Shown: positions 33,284-43,390 of the stretch, in pieces
How the letters are laid out: each line of letters begins with the position of its first letter
How positions within the stretch are numbered: position 1 is the first letter of the stretch
Source of the DNA: Methanoculleus marisnigri JR1
GTDB taxonomy: Archaea > Halobacteriota > Methanomicrobia > Methanomicrobiales > Methanoculleaceae
NCBI RefSeq assembly: GCF_000015825.1
Contig: NC_009051.1
Span: forward strand, 496,001 to 560,000
Length of the DNA stretch: 64,000 nt
Direction: 5' to 3'
The notes under the pieces: generated by a model
Database searches by the model: none
What the model was told of the DNA's origin: nothing
The model's input: the letters and a program-made list of their open reading frames with translations, nothing else
Translations under genes and position numbers: made by a program

Positions 33284-33780
33284 AGAGAGTAGTTTGCAGG
33301 CCGGGGTAGAAAAGGCTCCCCACTGGGGACCGTCTCATATATACATGCTCCGGTGGTGCCGCCGTCGGGGGCGGCCGGGCGGGGTGCGGGCGAGGCGGGC
33401 GTCCGTGGCGTTGCCCACCGGTCGATGCCGGGCAGGCGCGGCGCTGTCGGGGCGGCGCGCGGACGGTGGGCGGAGGGAGCGCCGCCGGGGCCGGGAGTCC
33501 CCTTCTTTTTCCGGAGTAAGTTTTTTATCCTCGTATATCTATGAACCCCGGTGATCCGGGAATGAAGCGTGATTCTGGCGCATTCGGGGCGTTTTCCAGT
33601 ATTGTGGTGCCTTTTAGGGACGCCAGATCCCCGGTCGACCACAAAGGATATATTAAGTGTTCCACAAATATTGTGACATATTCCGTGATTCGGAGTATAG
33701 AGCGTGGTGAACCCGTATTCGACGTCTGTCGAGTACCTCGCGTTCACATTCCCTCATGTCATCACAAATGGAGGTATAGT
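33284..33780. other. Long promoter/leader region of the S-layer gene
   Basis: 497 bases with no convincing gene. A TATA box GGATATATTAAG lies at 33646-33657, and the palindrome CACAAATATTGTG at 33663-33675 sits at the expected start of transcription. That predicts a 5' leader of about 100 bases before ATG 33781, which has the strong site GGAGGT six bases upstream. Confidence 0.65.
33646..33675 (+). promoter_or_regulatory. S-layer promoter: TATA box and start-site palindrome
   Basis: TATA-like ATATATTAAG is followed by CACAA-ATA-TTGTG, a 13-base inverted repeat centred about 20 bases downstream of the TATA box. Confidence 0.55.
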
Positions 33781-36102
33781 ATGAAGAGTATGACAAAATT
33801 GATGGTAGTCGCCATGGTTCTCGCGGCTGCGCTGGTCGTTGCACCGGCTGCGGCACGTGTGGTTTCCAGTTCTGGCACTACCGTCTATGTAGGCGAAGAA
33901 CAGCTGAATTTCGCCGGATTTGGCGCATCAGGCCAGGTCGACCAGTTGGTCCATTTCACCAACTTTGGAGACAGGTCCATCGATAAAACCATTCAGGCGG
34001 ATTCCGTTGGTAACATCACGGAGCTGACTCGTGCCGCCGTTGGCACAACGACCGGCCCGTACTACGTGTTTGCAGTTGGGGAGGACCCCAGTACGGCCAC
34101 CCCCGCGGGATACGTTAACGTCCAGTACCCCGACGCAACGCTCGGTGTTGTTCTTAGCTCCAACACGCAGGAGTCCGTGGACGGCAAGTCCGTCACCCGC
34201 GAGACCCCGGTGGCCTTCAAGCTGACGAACAACCTGAACGGCCTTGCGGGCACTGGCGCCACGATGCGCATCGAAGTCACCCTGCCCGGTGGCGGTGTGA
34301 CGACTCAGTTCGGCAATCAGCCCCTGGGCTCCATCGCTGTTAACGGCACGACCGCTCTGGTGAACCCCGTCGATCTGGCGAACGCCGAGGCCGGCACCTA
34401 CACCGCCATTGCGAAGTGGCCCAGCGGCAGCGATTTCTACGGCAAGGACTTTGACTCCAACTCCGTGACCTTCGAGGTCCTCACCAAGTCGCTTGCCATC
34501 ACGTCCAACAAGGACAGCGTCGTTCGTGGCAACAGTTTCACCGTGACGATCACCGGTGAGTCCGCCAAGATGTACAACCTGTACGTCAAGGACGTGAGCG
34601 GCCTTGCCCTGAGCGAGTACCCCGCCATCGTAGCTGGCCAGAATGGGGTTACTGTTAACAATGTCACGTATAGGGCTGGGGTTGGGATCAGCGACGTCAA
34701 TGCGACCGTCGTGACCAACGCCGGCGGCACCCGGACCGTCCAGTTCAACACCAACACGAGCACCGACGACCGGCAGTTCACCCTCCGCGTTGAGGACCCG
34801 GGTGACTTTAGCACCTACGATGAGGTCAAGGTGAGGGTTGAGCAGGGCGACGTAACCATCACGGCGTCCGGCACCGGTGTCTACTACATCGGTGAGGAAG
34901 TCACGCTCTCCGGTACCTGCACCGACAACGCGACGACGGTCCACCTCTTCATGACCGGCCCGAACCTCAACAGCAACGGTGTCAAGCTCGACACCATTGA
35001 AGAGGTTGAGAACAACGTCACCTCCTCGTTCACCACGGCGGACGTTAAGGCTGACGACACCTGGTCGCTCAAGTGGAACACCGGCGACATCCAGAGATCC
35101 CTCGATGCAGGCGGCTACACGATCTACGCTGTCTCGAAGCCTCTGAACAAGGCCAGGCTCTCTGACGCCAAGTACGCCACGACTTCCATCCAGCTCCGGT
35201 CCGGCTTCATCACCGCGACCTCGAGCGGTGCAGTCGTCGCGAAGGGCGACGACCTGACGCTCACTGGAACTGCACAGGGCGACCCCGACAGCGTCCGTGT
35301 CTGGATCTTCGGGAAGAACCTGCAGTTGACCGATGAGTCCGCCACCGTTGAGGATGACGGCAGCTTCGAGTACGAACTCACGAACACCCAGGATCTCACT
35401 GCTGGCCAGTACTTCGTGGTCATCCAGCACCCGATGATGAACAAGGTGTTCGACATCTACTCCGGTGCCACGAACTGGATCAACGGCACGGATGACTCCG
35501 GCTTTGCCCCGGTGCGGATCGGCGGGCTCCAGGCCTCCGATGCAGCGACCGCGGTGATCACCGCCCTCGACTCGCCGAACATCGACGACACCTACGTGAA
35601 GCTCACCTTCGTCGTCCAAGAGGCGAACATCTGGATCGACGCGATCGGCGACAAGGCTGCAGGCAGCACGTTCACGATCACCGGCACGACCAACCTCGCT
35701 GTCGGCGACACGCTGAACATTGAGGTCACCTCCTCTGCGTTCCAGCCGACCACCAAGAGCGAGGCCTCCGGCTTCGGCTCGGTTGCCGGCGTAACCGAGG
35801 TCAAGCAGGGTGACGGCGCGAACACCTGGTCGTTCGAAGTTGACGGAACCAGCTTCAAGCCCGACCAGTACATCGTCACCGTCGAGTCCATCGAGACCGA
35901 CACGACCGCGACCGCGAGCTTCAACGTAGTCGAGGCAGTCCCGACGACTCAGGCTACCCCGACCTCGACCGCGACCGGCGAGGTCACCCCGACCGCTACC
36001 GCGACCACTGAGGCTACCCCGACCACGACCCCCGGATTCGGAGCACTCCTTGCTCTGGCCGGCCTTGGTGCGGTTGCCTTCCTGGTCCTCCGGCGGGACT
36101 AA
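33781..36102 (+). CDS. S-layer protein with DUF3821-like domain and PGF-CTERM anchor
   Basis: Probable major cell-wall (S-layer) glycoprotein. 773 residues: signal peptide (VVAMVLAAALVVAPAAA), an N-terminal DUF3821 region (VYVGEEQLNF, QVDQLVHFTN, then GPYYVFA), several Ig-like beta domains with many Asn-x-Ser/Thr sites, a Thr/Pro linker (TTQATPTST...TTEATPTTTPG), and the archaeosortase signal PGFGALLALAGLGAVAFLVLRRD split as PGF, hydrophobic helix and basic end. Start is ATG 33781 behind GGAGGTATAGT; the frame open from 33541 is not used. Highly biased codon use fits strong expression. Confidence 0.9.
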   Translation: MKSMTKLMVVAMVLAAALVVAPAAARVVSSSGTTVYVGEEQLNFAGFGASGQVDQLVHFTNFGDRSIDKTIQADSVGNITELTRAAVGTTTGPYYVFAVGEDPSTATPAGYVNVQYPDATLGVVLSSNTQESVDGKSVTRETPVAFKLTNNLNGLAGTGATMRIEVTLPGGGVTTQFGNQPLGSIAVNGTTALVNPVDLANAEAGTYTAIAKWPSGSDFYGKDFDSNSVTFEVLTKSLAITSNKDSVVRGNSFTVTITGESAKMYNLYVKDVSGLALSEYPAIVAGQNGVTVNNVTYRAGVGISDVNATVVTNAGGTRTVQFNTNTSTDDRQFTLRVEDPGDFSTYDEVKVRVEQGDVTITASGTGVYYIGEEVTLSGTCTDNATTVHLFMTGPNLNSNGVKLDTIEEVENNVTSSFTTADVKADDTWSLKWNTGDIQRSLDAGGYTIYAVSKPLNKARLSDAKYATTSIQLRSGFITATSSGAVVAKGDDLTLTGTAQGDPDSVRVWIFGKNLQLTDESATVEDDGSFEYELTNTQDLTAGQYFVVIQHPMMNKVFDIYSGATNWINGTDDSGFAPVRIGGLQASDAATAVITALDSPNIDDTYVKLTFVVQEANIWIDAIGDKAAGSTFTITGTTNLAVGDTLNIEVTSSAFQPTTKSEASGFGSVAGVTEVKQGDGANTWSFEVDGTSFKPDQYIVTVESIETDTTATASFNVVEAVPTTQATPTSTATGEVTPTATATTEATPTTTPGFGALLALAGLGAVAFLVLRRD

Positions 36103-36114
36103 ACCCTAACTAAC

Positions 36115-36130
36115 CCTATTTTTTTATTCG
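36115..36130 (+). terminator. T-rich terminator after the S-layer gene
   Basis: CCTATTTTTTTATTC directly follows the S-layer stop region; a run of seven T is the usual archaeal termination signal. No hairpin is needed. Confidence 0.55.
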
Positions 36131-36336
36131 AGCCTGTTTTAATGAGCTTTTCCGGATACGGGACTGAAAACCGTATTCACATCCAGACCCGGGACGGAAG
36201 GCATCGCTTCGTATACGGTGCGCCGGATCCGTCCGGGGAGTAGCGGGCTTGAGGTAGACACTACCTGCAGGCTCCGCCGATCAGCCGCTCTTAAGTAGTA
36301 CAACACCGCAATTTCAACCAGGATGGGATTACGCGT

Positions 36337-37860
36337 ATGAAACTGACTGTGAAACTGCTCGACATCGAAAACCGGGGGGTTCTCCTCCACTGCACCGATG
36401 CACGGAGCATGCGGGTTCGCGACGGCGACCGCGTCCAGATCGTCGACGAAGCGACCGGAAAGACTGCCCAGGCTCACGTCGACACCACCGGTTCGCTCAT
36501 CGAGCCGGGCGTCATAGGCGTCTACCGGCCGGTGAACGCCACGCTCGCCGTCGACGAGGGAACTCCCGTCGAGGTCCGCGGCGCCGAGCGGCCGGCATCC
36601 CTTGAGCACATCAAGAAGAAGATGGACGGCGGCCGGTTCACCAAAGACGATACCGTGGATATCGTCAGGGACATCGTCGACGACGTCCTCTCGCCCGGCG
36701 AGATCACCGCTTACGTCACCGCTTCCTACATCAACGGCCTCGACATGGACGAGGTGGAGTACCTGACGAGGGCCACGGTCGAGACCGGAGAACGCCTCCA
36801 CTTCACCCGGCACCCCATCGTCGACAAACACTCCATCGGAGGTGTCCCGGGAAACAAAATCACGCTCCTGATCGCCCCGATCATCGCCGCGAGCGGTCTT
36901 TTGATCCCCAAGACCAGCTCCCGCGCCATCACCGGCGCAGGGGGAACCGCGGATCTCATGGAAGTCCTCGCGCCCGTCTCGTTCCCGGCGCTCGAGGTGC
37001 AGCAGATGACCGAGAAGGTCGGCGGCGCCATCGTCTGGGGCGGTGCCACGAACATCGCCCCCGCCGACGACAAGATCATCACTTATGAATACCCACTCCG
37101 GATCGACGCCCGTGGCCAGATGATCGCGAGCGTCATGGCAAAGAAGTTCGCCGTCGGCGCCGACCTCGTGGTCATCGATATTCCGGTCGGCCGGAACACC
37201 AAGATCGCGACTGCCCAGGAGGGACGGAAACTCGCCCGGGAGTTCATCGATCTCGGGGAACGGCTCGGGATGCGGGTCGAGTGTGCGTTAAGCTACGGGG
37301 AGTCGCTCGTCGGCCACACCATCGGCCCGAACCTCGAGGTGCGCGAGGCGCTCGCCGTCCTCGAGGGGGCGACCGAGCCGAACTCCCTGATCCAGAAGAG
37401 CCTCTCCCTCGCCGGGATCGCGCTCGAGATGGCCGGGAAGGCCGGGCCGGGGCAGGGTGCCCGGGCGGCCGCCGATATCCTCCGGAGCGGCAAGGCGCTC
37501 GAGAAGATGCGGCAGATCATCGAGATCCAGGGTGGTGATCCGAACGTAAAGGCCGAGGATATCGTTCCGGGAGAGTGCAGGTTCGATGTAAATGCGCCGC
37601 AGGATGGTTACGTCATCGAACTGAACAACAGCGCTCTCGTCACGCTCGCCCGGCTCGCCGGTTCGCCCTATGACCACGGCGCGGGCCTGCTCGTCCACGC
37701 AAAGAAAGGAACCCGGGTCCGGAAAGGCGATCCCATCTTCACCATCTACGCCGACCGCGAATGGCGGCTCGAGCGTGCGATCGAGGTCGGCCGGACGCTG
37801 ATGCCGGTGCTTGTGGAAGGTATGGTACTTGAACGTATCCCTCATGAACGGTGGGTGTAA
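36337..37860 (+). CDS. deoA: AMP phosphorylase
   Basis: Splits nucleoside 5'-monophosphates to ribose-1,5-bisphosphate and base, the first step of the archaeal nucleotide degradation route that ends in type III RubisCO. 507 residues, longer than bacterial thymidine phosphorylase by an N-terminal ~85-residue domain ([14 protein letters not shown]), as in archaeal AMP phosphorylases. [36 protein letters not shown] (in parts) and [11 protein letters not shown] form the phosphate and nucleotide sites. Partner genes (ribose-1,5-bisphosphate isomerase, RubisCO) are not in this window. Confidence 0.93.
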
Positions 37861-37900
37861 ACCGATGCACTCAAATTTTCGACCGCAGTAATACTCTTCC

Positions 37901-39295
37901 ATGAAGAAAAGTCGTCTTGCCATAGCCATCCTTATCTCCTGCGTCCTCCTCTGCTGCACGGCGCAGGCGGTCACCCTGCGCATCAGCGTGGCCGACGATA
38001 AGACCGATGACGCGCTTGCCGATGCCTCGATATACATCGACGGGGACTACGTGGGAAGCACCAACTCGGCTGGAATCTACTCCTACGTCCATTCCGGGAA
38101 GAAAGACCTCTACCTGAAGGTCGTCCGGAAAGGCTACCGGAACTGGGTGGAATACGTCGATTACGACGCGACCCGTGTCGGGGTCGATATGATACGGGAG
38201 GACGCGACCCTCACGTTCGAACTCTACGACGCGGGAACCCTGAAACCAATCGTAGGCGGCGTGGTGCGCGTTACGGGTAACGATTACTCCGACTCGGAGG
38301 TCAGCGGCAGCAGCGGGATCGTGAACTTCCCGGTAAAGGCGAATGAGTTGTACAACGTCGAGATCCGTGCATCGGGATACCACGACCTCTCAAAGACCGT
38401 TCAGATGGAGAGCAGCGGCAGAACGGTCCAGTGCCTGCTCTTTTCCAACGATATCCTGGGTGTTCAGGTGCTGGACGCCGAGACTTCCACTCCTCTCAAG
38501 GATGTGGAGGTGTATATCGACAACGCGCGCGCCGGGGTGACCGACGCCGACGGCAGGCTGCAGTTGCACCTGGAACGGGCGAAGAGGTACTCCTTCAGGG
38601 TAACGGCGCCCGATTACCAGCCCTACCAGGAAAGCCGCTACCTCGAGGTGGACGATGTCTTCCTCCCGGTACGTCTCTCGAAGTCTGAATATCCCGTCTC
38701 GATAACGGTCTTCAACGAGGCGACGAAGCCGGTCGAAGGGGCTGAAATCTATCTCAACGGGACGTTGCAGGGCAAGACCAGCCAGTATGGCAGGTTCATG
38801 CTCTCCAATATCCAAGCAGGAACCTATGAGATTGTGGTGCAAGCGTCCGGCTACGAGGACTGGCGTTTGACACGCCAGATCTCCGGGCAGGGCGAGGATA
38901 TTGTCGCCGAACTCGATTACGACCGGGCGAGCGTGACCATCCGCGCGCAAGACCCCGACCTCAACCCGGTTGCCGGAGCGGTCGTTGTCATCGACGGCCA
39001 GGTCGTCGGGGTGACCGATGGTCTGGGACACCTTAACACGGCGCTCGTTACGAACAAGGCGTATGCCGTCACCGCTGCCTGTGACGGCTACCGGAACATC
39101 TCGGTTAACGCCGATATCCCGCTCGGCACGGCCGAGTTCACCGTCCCGCTCGTCATGGAGCAGGATTTCAACGTCTGGGTGCTCGTGGCCGGCGTCGGGG
39201 TTGTTGCCGCGGTCCTCCTCGGTGCGGTCATGGTCGTGCGGCGCAGGCGTGCCGGGCGGAATCGGAGCAAGTCACGCGGTCGGGACAGTCTGTAG
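37901..39295 (+). CDS. PEGA/carboxypeptidase-regulatory-like surface protein with C-terminal membrane anchor
   Basis: 464 residues. Signal peptide (IAILISCVLLCCTAQA), then five tandem beta-sandwich units of about 75-85 residues, each with a turn such as DGDYVGSTNSAG, DNARAGVTDADG, NGTLQGKTSQYG or DGQVVGVTDGLG followed by Y-x-hydrophobic-x-V-x-A-x-GY (PEGA/CarboxypepD_reg-like). A membrane helix (WVLVAGVGVVAAVLLGAVMVV) and a basic tail RRRRAGRNRSKSRGR end it. Likely a cell-surface adhesion or scaffold protein held from the inside. Confidence 0.85.
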   Translation: MKKSRLAIAILISCVLLCCTAQAVTLRISVADDKTDDALADASIYIDGDYVGSTNSAGIYSYVHSGKKDLYLKVVRKGYRNWVEYVDYDATRVGVDMIREDATLTFELYDAGTLKPIVGGVVRVTGNDYSDSEVSGSSGIVNFPVKANELYNVEIRASGYHDLSKTVQMESSGRTVQCLLFSNDILGVQVLDAETSTPLKDVEVYIDNARAGVTDADGRLQLHLERAKRYSFRVTAPDYQPYQESRYLEVDDVFLPVRLSKSEYPVSITVFNEATKPVEGAEIYLNGTLQGKTSQYGRFMLSNIQAGTYEIVVQASGYEDWRLTRQISGQGEDIVAELDYDRASVTIRAQDPDLNPVAGAVVVIDGQVVGVTDGLGHLNTALVTNKAYAVTAACDGYRNISVNADIPLGTAEFTVPLVMEQDFNVWVLVAGVGVVAAVLLGAVMVVRRRRAGRNRSKSRGRDSL

Positions 39296-39521
39296 TCCTC
39301 CAACCCCCTCTTCTTCTCCGGTTCGGGTTCCGGCAGTGCGTTTTTCTCTTGACCCGGCGACCGGATTCGTCCCTGGAGAAAAGATATTTGTGCGCGAAGG
39401 TGAGTCGGTATCTATTCTTTCGCCACGGAGACGTTCTTTAGAAATATATGTTCAATTTAGGCAGATATTATTGTTTGATTAGAGAAAGGGGCTTTTTGCG
39501 TCGTCCCTCTAACTGACAACA

Positions 39522-39530
39522 TTTATATGG
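39522..39530 (+). promoter_or_regulatory. TATA box of the VWA surface protein gene
   Basis: TTTATATGG lies 32-40 bases upstream of ATG 39562, and GGTGA lies four bases upstream of that ATG. Confidence 0.6.
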
Positions 39531-39561
39531 TATGGTGTGTCAGGAAGACATACGGTGACGT

Positions 39562-42500
39562 ATGAACGGATGGACGTATGTATGCCTGGTAGTAGGGCTG
39601 CTCTTTCTCGCGGCCCCTGCCAGTGCGCTGATACCTGACGATATTACCCTTAGCACTGATAAGCCGTGGCTGGTAGCGGGGAATGGGGAGACTGCGACCG
39701 TCACGATACTGGTCACAAACGGCACTTCTGCCGATCCGGTCTCCGGTGTCGACATCGATCTTGCGGTGGATGGTGAGTATGGGAGCATCTCGCCCGCGCG
39801 CGTGACTACGGGCAGTGACGGAGAGGCCACGGCGACCTTCAGGCACGGGACGCTTAGCGGGACGGCAACGATCACGGCGACGGTGTCGGAGGGGGTGGAT
39901 GTGCCCCTGACCGGAAGTGTCGATCAGCAGATCGATCACGCGGCGGCGCATAAGATCGCCAACCTCTGGTATGAGCCGAAGGTGACTGCCGGGGAGACGA
40001 CGGAGATCGTCGTCCGGATGGTGGATGAGTACGGAAACCTGGTGGACAGCAGGAATGTAGCTGAGACTGTGTTCTTCATGGTGGGTTCGCCTGCCTGTTT
40101 CGTTAACGGTACGGACGAGATCACGGTGCCGGTGGACGCTGCCGGGAACGTCACTGCAACGCTCCGGGTCGACACGACGGCGGGCGGGAATGTTGTCCTG
40201 ATCCAACCCCCGTCGCCGCTTGTGCTCAAGAGTTTCACCATCACCGGCGAGGGAGGGCTGCCGGCCGCTATCACGCAGGAGATCACTCCGTCCAGCGGTT
40301 CGGTTCCGGCCGACGGGAAGACGAAGGTTTCGTTCACTTACACGCTGCTCGATGAGTACGGGAATCCCTCGGGCGAGCAGGGCCTCTGGGTGAACGCTAC
40401 ACTGAAACGGTTGAGTCAGCCGGATGAGTACGAGAGCCGTCTCCTCAACACCAACTCATATGGACAGGTGATGATCACCTACGGGCCCGAGGACTCCGTC
40501 GGCATGGCCATCATCACCGCGACGGCGGCTGTGAACGAGAGCGTGAGCATATCGGAGGATGTCGAGTTCACCAGCACCGATCCGACGAACATGCTCCTCT
40601 CCGCAAGCCCGCAGTCGATGCCGAGCCGGGATGTCAAGGACGATTCCGTCTCGAGGATCCGGGCCAAGGTGATGGACGTCAGGGGTAACCCGGTCGAGGG
40701 CGAGACGGTGACATTTGATATCGTGTCGATGAACTCCTCGCCCTATGTGCAACCTCAGGATCCTGTACTGGCGGCGGCATCGGGCGTGACCGACATCGAT
40801 GGGTATGCGACTGTGGAGTTCCACCCTGGTGCGTTCACGACCGATCCGGATGTCGCGGGCTGGAGCGACACCGCGACCGGGAAGGCGACCGTCCGGGCGA
40901 CGTGGGGCAACGTCAGCCGGGATATCGAACTCACCTGGAAGAACTACCCTTACCTCTCGGTGGAGACGGAGGTCTCCCCCGAGACGGTGGCGGTGAACGA
41001 TACGGTCGACGTCACAATCCGGTTGAAAGGCGACGGCTGGGCGCTCCAGCCGGACCCGATCGACGTGGTGCTCTGCACGGACCGGTCGGGAAGTATGTTG
41101 AAGGATTATCCCGATCGCATGGTCAAGGCGATGGATGCCTCCAGGATCTTCAATGTCCAGATAGATCATGGACGCGACCGACTTGGACTTGTGTCCTTTG
41201 GCGGCCAGGGGCAGACAAATATTATTCAGTATAGCCAGAACGTTGGCGGATGGCTTGGTCGGGATAGCGGGACTTGGGATGACTTGAGTTATCGCACTGC
41301 AAACTATGGTAACAACAGGTATTACACTGAATATGCAACCCTCGATCTTGGACTGAGCGACGATCAATCAGCAATCAACACCACCATCGCAGGAATGATC
41401 CCTGATTCGGGTACGCCTATGCGGTATGGTATTTACAAAGCGATCACCGAGTTGAAGGATAACGGTCGTTCTGATGCCGTGAAAGCGGTTGTTGTTCTTG
41501 GCGACGGTGAGTATAACTACTATGGCGACCCGCTTGCACGAGGTACCGGGAGAACTACTAAATTTGATTGGTCGAATACTCAGAACGATTATACGTACTT
41601 CTCTGATCTCGGGGCCGCTGAGCAGAGAATGTCTACCTATGCGAACAACCACAATGTCCGGCTGTACATGATATCGTTCTCGGACGACATTGTCAATGGC
41701 AGCCACACATGGAATACGATGGAAACCCTTGCAAGTGAGACTGGTGGAACGCACTATCATGCGCCCTCCGACTCCGATCTTGCTCAGGTTTACACCGAGA
41801 TCGCCGGCGAACTCAAGACCGAGGCCGGCGTCGATACCGAACTGGACGTCGTCTTCGAGAACGTCGAGGTGAACGGGAATTTAACCACCGGAACCAGTGT
41901 GTTCGACTATGTCAACGAAGAGAATGTATCGACCACCATCGAGAGCTGGATCGACAACGAAACGGTGCATCATTATGAGATCATACCCCGCCATACCCGC
42001 GACGACACGCCGAACTGGACCGCGGCAAACCCGCACCTCCCCTTCAACATCGGCACCGTGCGCCTCGGCCAGACCTGGGAGACGACCTTCAGGCTCGCGG
42101 TGAAGACGGAAGGCAACATCAACATATTCGGCCCGGGTTCGACGATCTCGTTCAACAACGGCACCGATTCGCTTGAACTCCCCGACACCTTCATCACGGC
42201 CGTTCCCCTGAACAACACCGGGATGGACTTTGCGGCGCTGGTGATCGACAACCTCGTGTTCACAGGCACGATGCCGATCGATGAGTTCCTCCCGGTCGCC
42301 TGGGATCTCAACTACACCGGTCTGTACGACGTGACGGAGGATGTCTTCTATTCCAACGACAACGAGTACACCTGGGTGAAATTCGACACGCTCTCCGCCA
42401 CGAATACGACGACGGGCGGAACGTCCACGCTGGACGTGCGGGGCCTCCTGCCCGGAGAATACACCATCTGGGTTCGTGGCTCTGCACCGGATACCGCGGA

Positions 42501-42570
42501 CTCCTCGCAAAAGATTACCATGGATGTACATGCCGGGGCGACCGGAGGCTCGTACATCCGTATCCAGTGA
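39562..42570 (+). CDS. Large secreted von Willebrand factor A protein with Ig-like domains
   Basis: 1002 residues. Signal peptide (CLVVGLLFLAAPASA), then about four Big_1/invasin-like Ig domains to residue ~480 (repeated VDEYGN/LDEYGNPS/VMDVRGNPV turns), a VWA domain at about 500-740 with the metal site DRSGSM (about 507) and later T and D positions (DSGTPMRYG, VVVLGDGEYNYYG), then beta-rich repeats to the end. No PGF-CTERM signal or membrane helix at the C-terminus, so attachment is unclear. The VWA stretch (about 41095-41770) uses many A/T-ending codons, unlike the rest of the gene. Confidence 0.88.
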   Translation: MNGWTYVCLVVGLLFLAAPASALIPDDITLSTDKPWLVAGNGETATVTILVTNGTSADPVSGVDIDLAVDGEYGSISPARVTTGSDGEATATFRHGTLSGTATITATVSEGVDVPLTGSVDQQIDHAAAHKIANLWYEPKVTAGETTEIVVRMVDEYGNLVDSRNVAETVFFMVGSPACFVNGTDEITVPVDAAGNVTATLRVDTTAGGNVVLIQPPSPLVLKSFTITGEGGLPAAITQEITPSSGSVPADGKTKVSFTYTLLDEYGNPSGEQGLWVNATLKRLSQPDEYESRLLNTNSYGQVMITYGPEDSVGMAIITATAAVNESVSISEDVEFTSTDPTNMLLSASPQSMPSRDVKDDSVSRIRAKVMDVRGNPVEGETVTFDIVSMNSSPYVQPQDPVLAAASGVTDIDGYATVEFHPGAFTTDPDVAGWSDTATGKATVRATWGNVSRDIELTWKNYPYLSVETEVSPETVAVNDTVDVTIRLKGDGWALQPDPIDVVLCTDRSGSMLKDYPDRMVKAMDASRIFNVQIDHGRDRLGLVSFGGQGQTNIIQYSQNVGGWLGRDSGTWDDLSYRTANYGNNRYYTEYATLDLGLSDDQSAINTTIAGMIPDSGTPMRYGIYKAITELKDNGRSDAVKAVVVLGDGEYNYYGDPLARGTGRTTKFDWSNTQNDYTYFSDLGAAEQRMSTYANNHNVRLYMISFSDDIVNGSHTWNTMETLASETGGTHYHAPSDSDLAQVYTEIAGELKTEAGVDTELDVVFENVEVNGNLTTGTSVFDYVNEENVSTTIESWIDNETVHHYEIIPRHTRDDTPNWTAANPHLPFNIGTVRLGQTWETTFRLAVKTEGNINIFGPGSTISFNNGTDSLELPDTFITAVPLNNTGMDFAALVIDNLVFTGTMPIDEFLPVAWDLNYTGLYDVTEDVFYSNDNEYTWVKFDTLSATNTTTGGTSTLDVRGLLPGEYTIWVRGSAPDTADSSQKITMDVHAGATGGSYIRIQ

Positions 42571-42837
42571 GGGGCCCCGACACCTATTTTCAACAGGTGG
42601 GGTGCGCCCCCGGGCCCCTGAACCCTTCTTCTTCCGGGGCCTGTACCCCCAAAGACATAGGATCCCTGCAGGGTTCACTGCCCGGACGAATACCGGATCT
42701 GGCTACGCGCCTTGGCAGACGACGTACCCGGTGCCGGATTGCTCTTTGCGCCCATCCCGGTCGGAGAGCGGCACAGGGCATACATCCGGCTCATGTAACG
42801 ATATTCGGGTGCGTGGACAACGCCCCTCAAAAAACAA

Positions 42838-42909
42838 CGGACCCAGCGGGAATTGAACCCGCGTCCTTGGGTTCGAAGCCCAAAAGGATGTCCACTACCC
42901 CATGGGTCC
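42838..42909 (-). tRNA. tRNA-Arg, anticodon TCG
   Basis: Acceptor GGACCCA (42909-42903) pairs with TGGGTCC (42845-42839), discriminator G at 42838. Anticodon stem TTGGG/CCCAA encloses CTTCGAA, giving TCG (Arg). T-loop GTTCAATTC. CCA not encoded; 72 nt. Confidence 0.95.
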
Positions 42910-42964
42910 CCTCTTCGGTTTCTATCGTAAGTTATTAAGCGTTTTTATGTCAGTACCCTATACA

Positions 42965-43390
42965 ATGATCCTCTCATCCAGCGAGATCGATCGCCGGCGC
43001 GAGAACGGCGATCTCGTCATCGAGCCGTACCACCCTGAATCCCGGCAGCCCGCATCCTACGACCTCCGCGCGGCCGAAGGGACCGTCCTTTCGCGCGGCG
43101 TCTGCACCCTCGTTCCCTCGCTCGAGCGGGTGGAACTCCCGCGAGACCTCGCGGCAACCCTCCGGTGCCGCTCCTCGTTCGCCCGTCGCGGCGTCCTCCT
43201 CGGCGGCGGGTTCGTCGACCCCGGGTTCCGCGGCCAGCTGACGCTCTGCCTGACGAACACCGGCGCAGAGGAGATCCGCCTTGCAGCGGGCGACCGGATC
43301 GTGCAGATGATCCTGCAGGAAGTGTTGAACGGCGACCGGCTCTATCAGGGCAGGTACCAGGATAGTGTTGGCACGGTGCATACACGATGA
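42965..43390 (+). CDS. dcd: dCTP deaminase / dUTPase family protein
   Basis: 141 residues, shorter than E. coli Dcd (193) but with the trimeric dUTPase-like core: QPASYDLRA, LRCRSSFARRGVLLGGGFVDPGFRGQLTLCLTN (read in parts; R-S-S-x-A-R is the deaminase-type phosphate loop), GDRIVQMIL. It makes dUMP for ThyA by removing the amino group, the phosphates, or both. ATG 42965 is about 30 bases after ATTAAGCGTTTTTATG and has no ribosome-binding site, so a leaderless transcript is likely. Stop overlaps the nrpR start (ATGA). Confidence 0.85.
   Translation: MILSSSEIDRRRENGDLVIEPYHPESRQPASYDLRAAEGTVLSRGVCTLVPSLERVELPRDLAATLRCRSSFARRGVLLGGGFVDPGFRGQLTLCLTNTGAEEIRLAAGDRIVQMILQEVLNGDRLYQGRYQDSVGTVHTR

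Noticed and set aside
33541-33780. N-terminal extension of the S-layer gene
   Set aside because: The signal peptide and strong ribosome-binding site start at 33781; the upstream part has no support and contains the TATA box.
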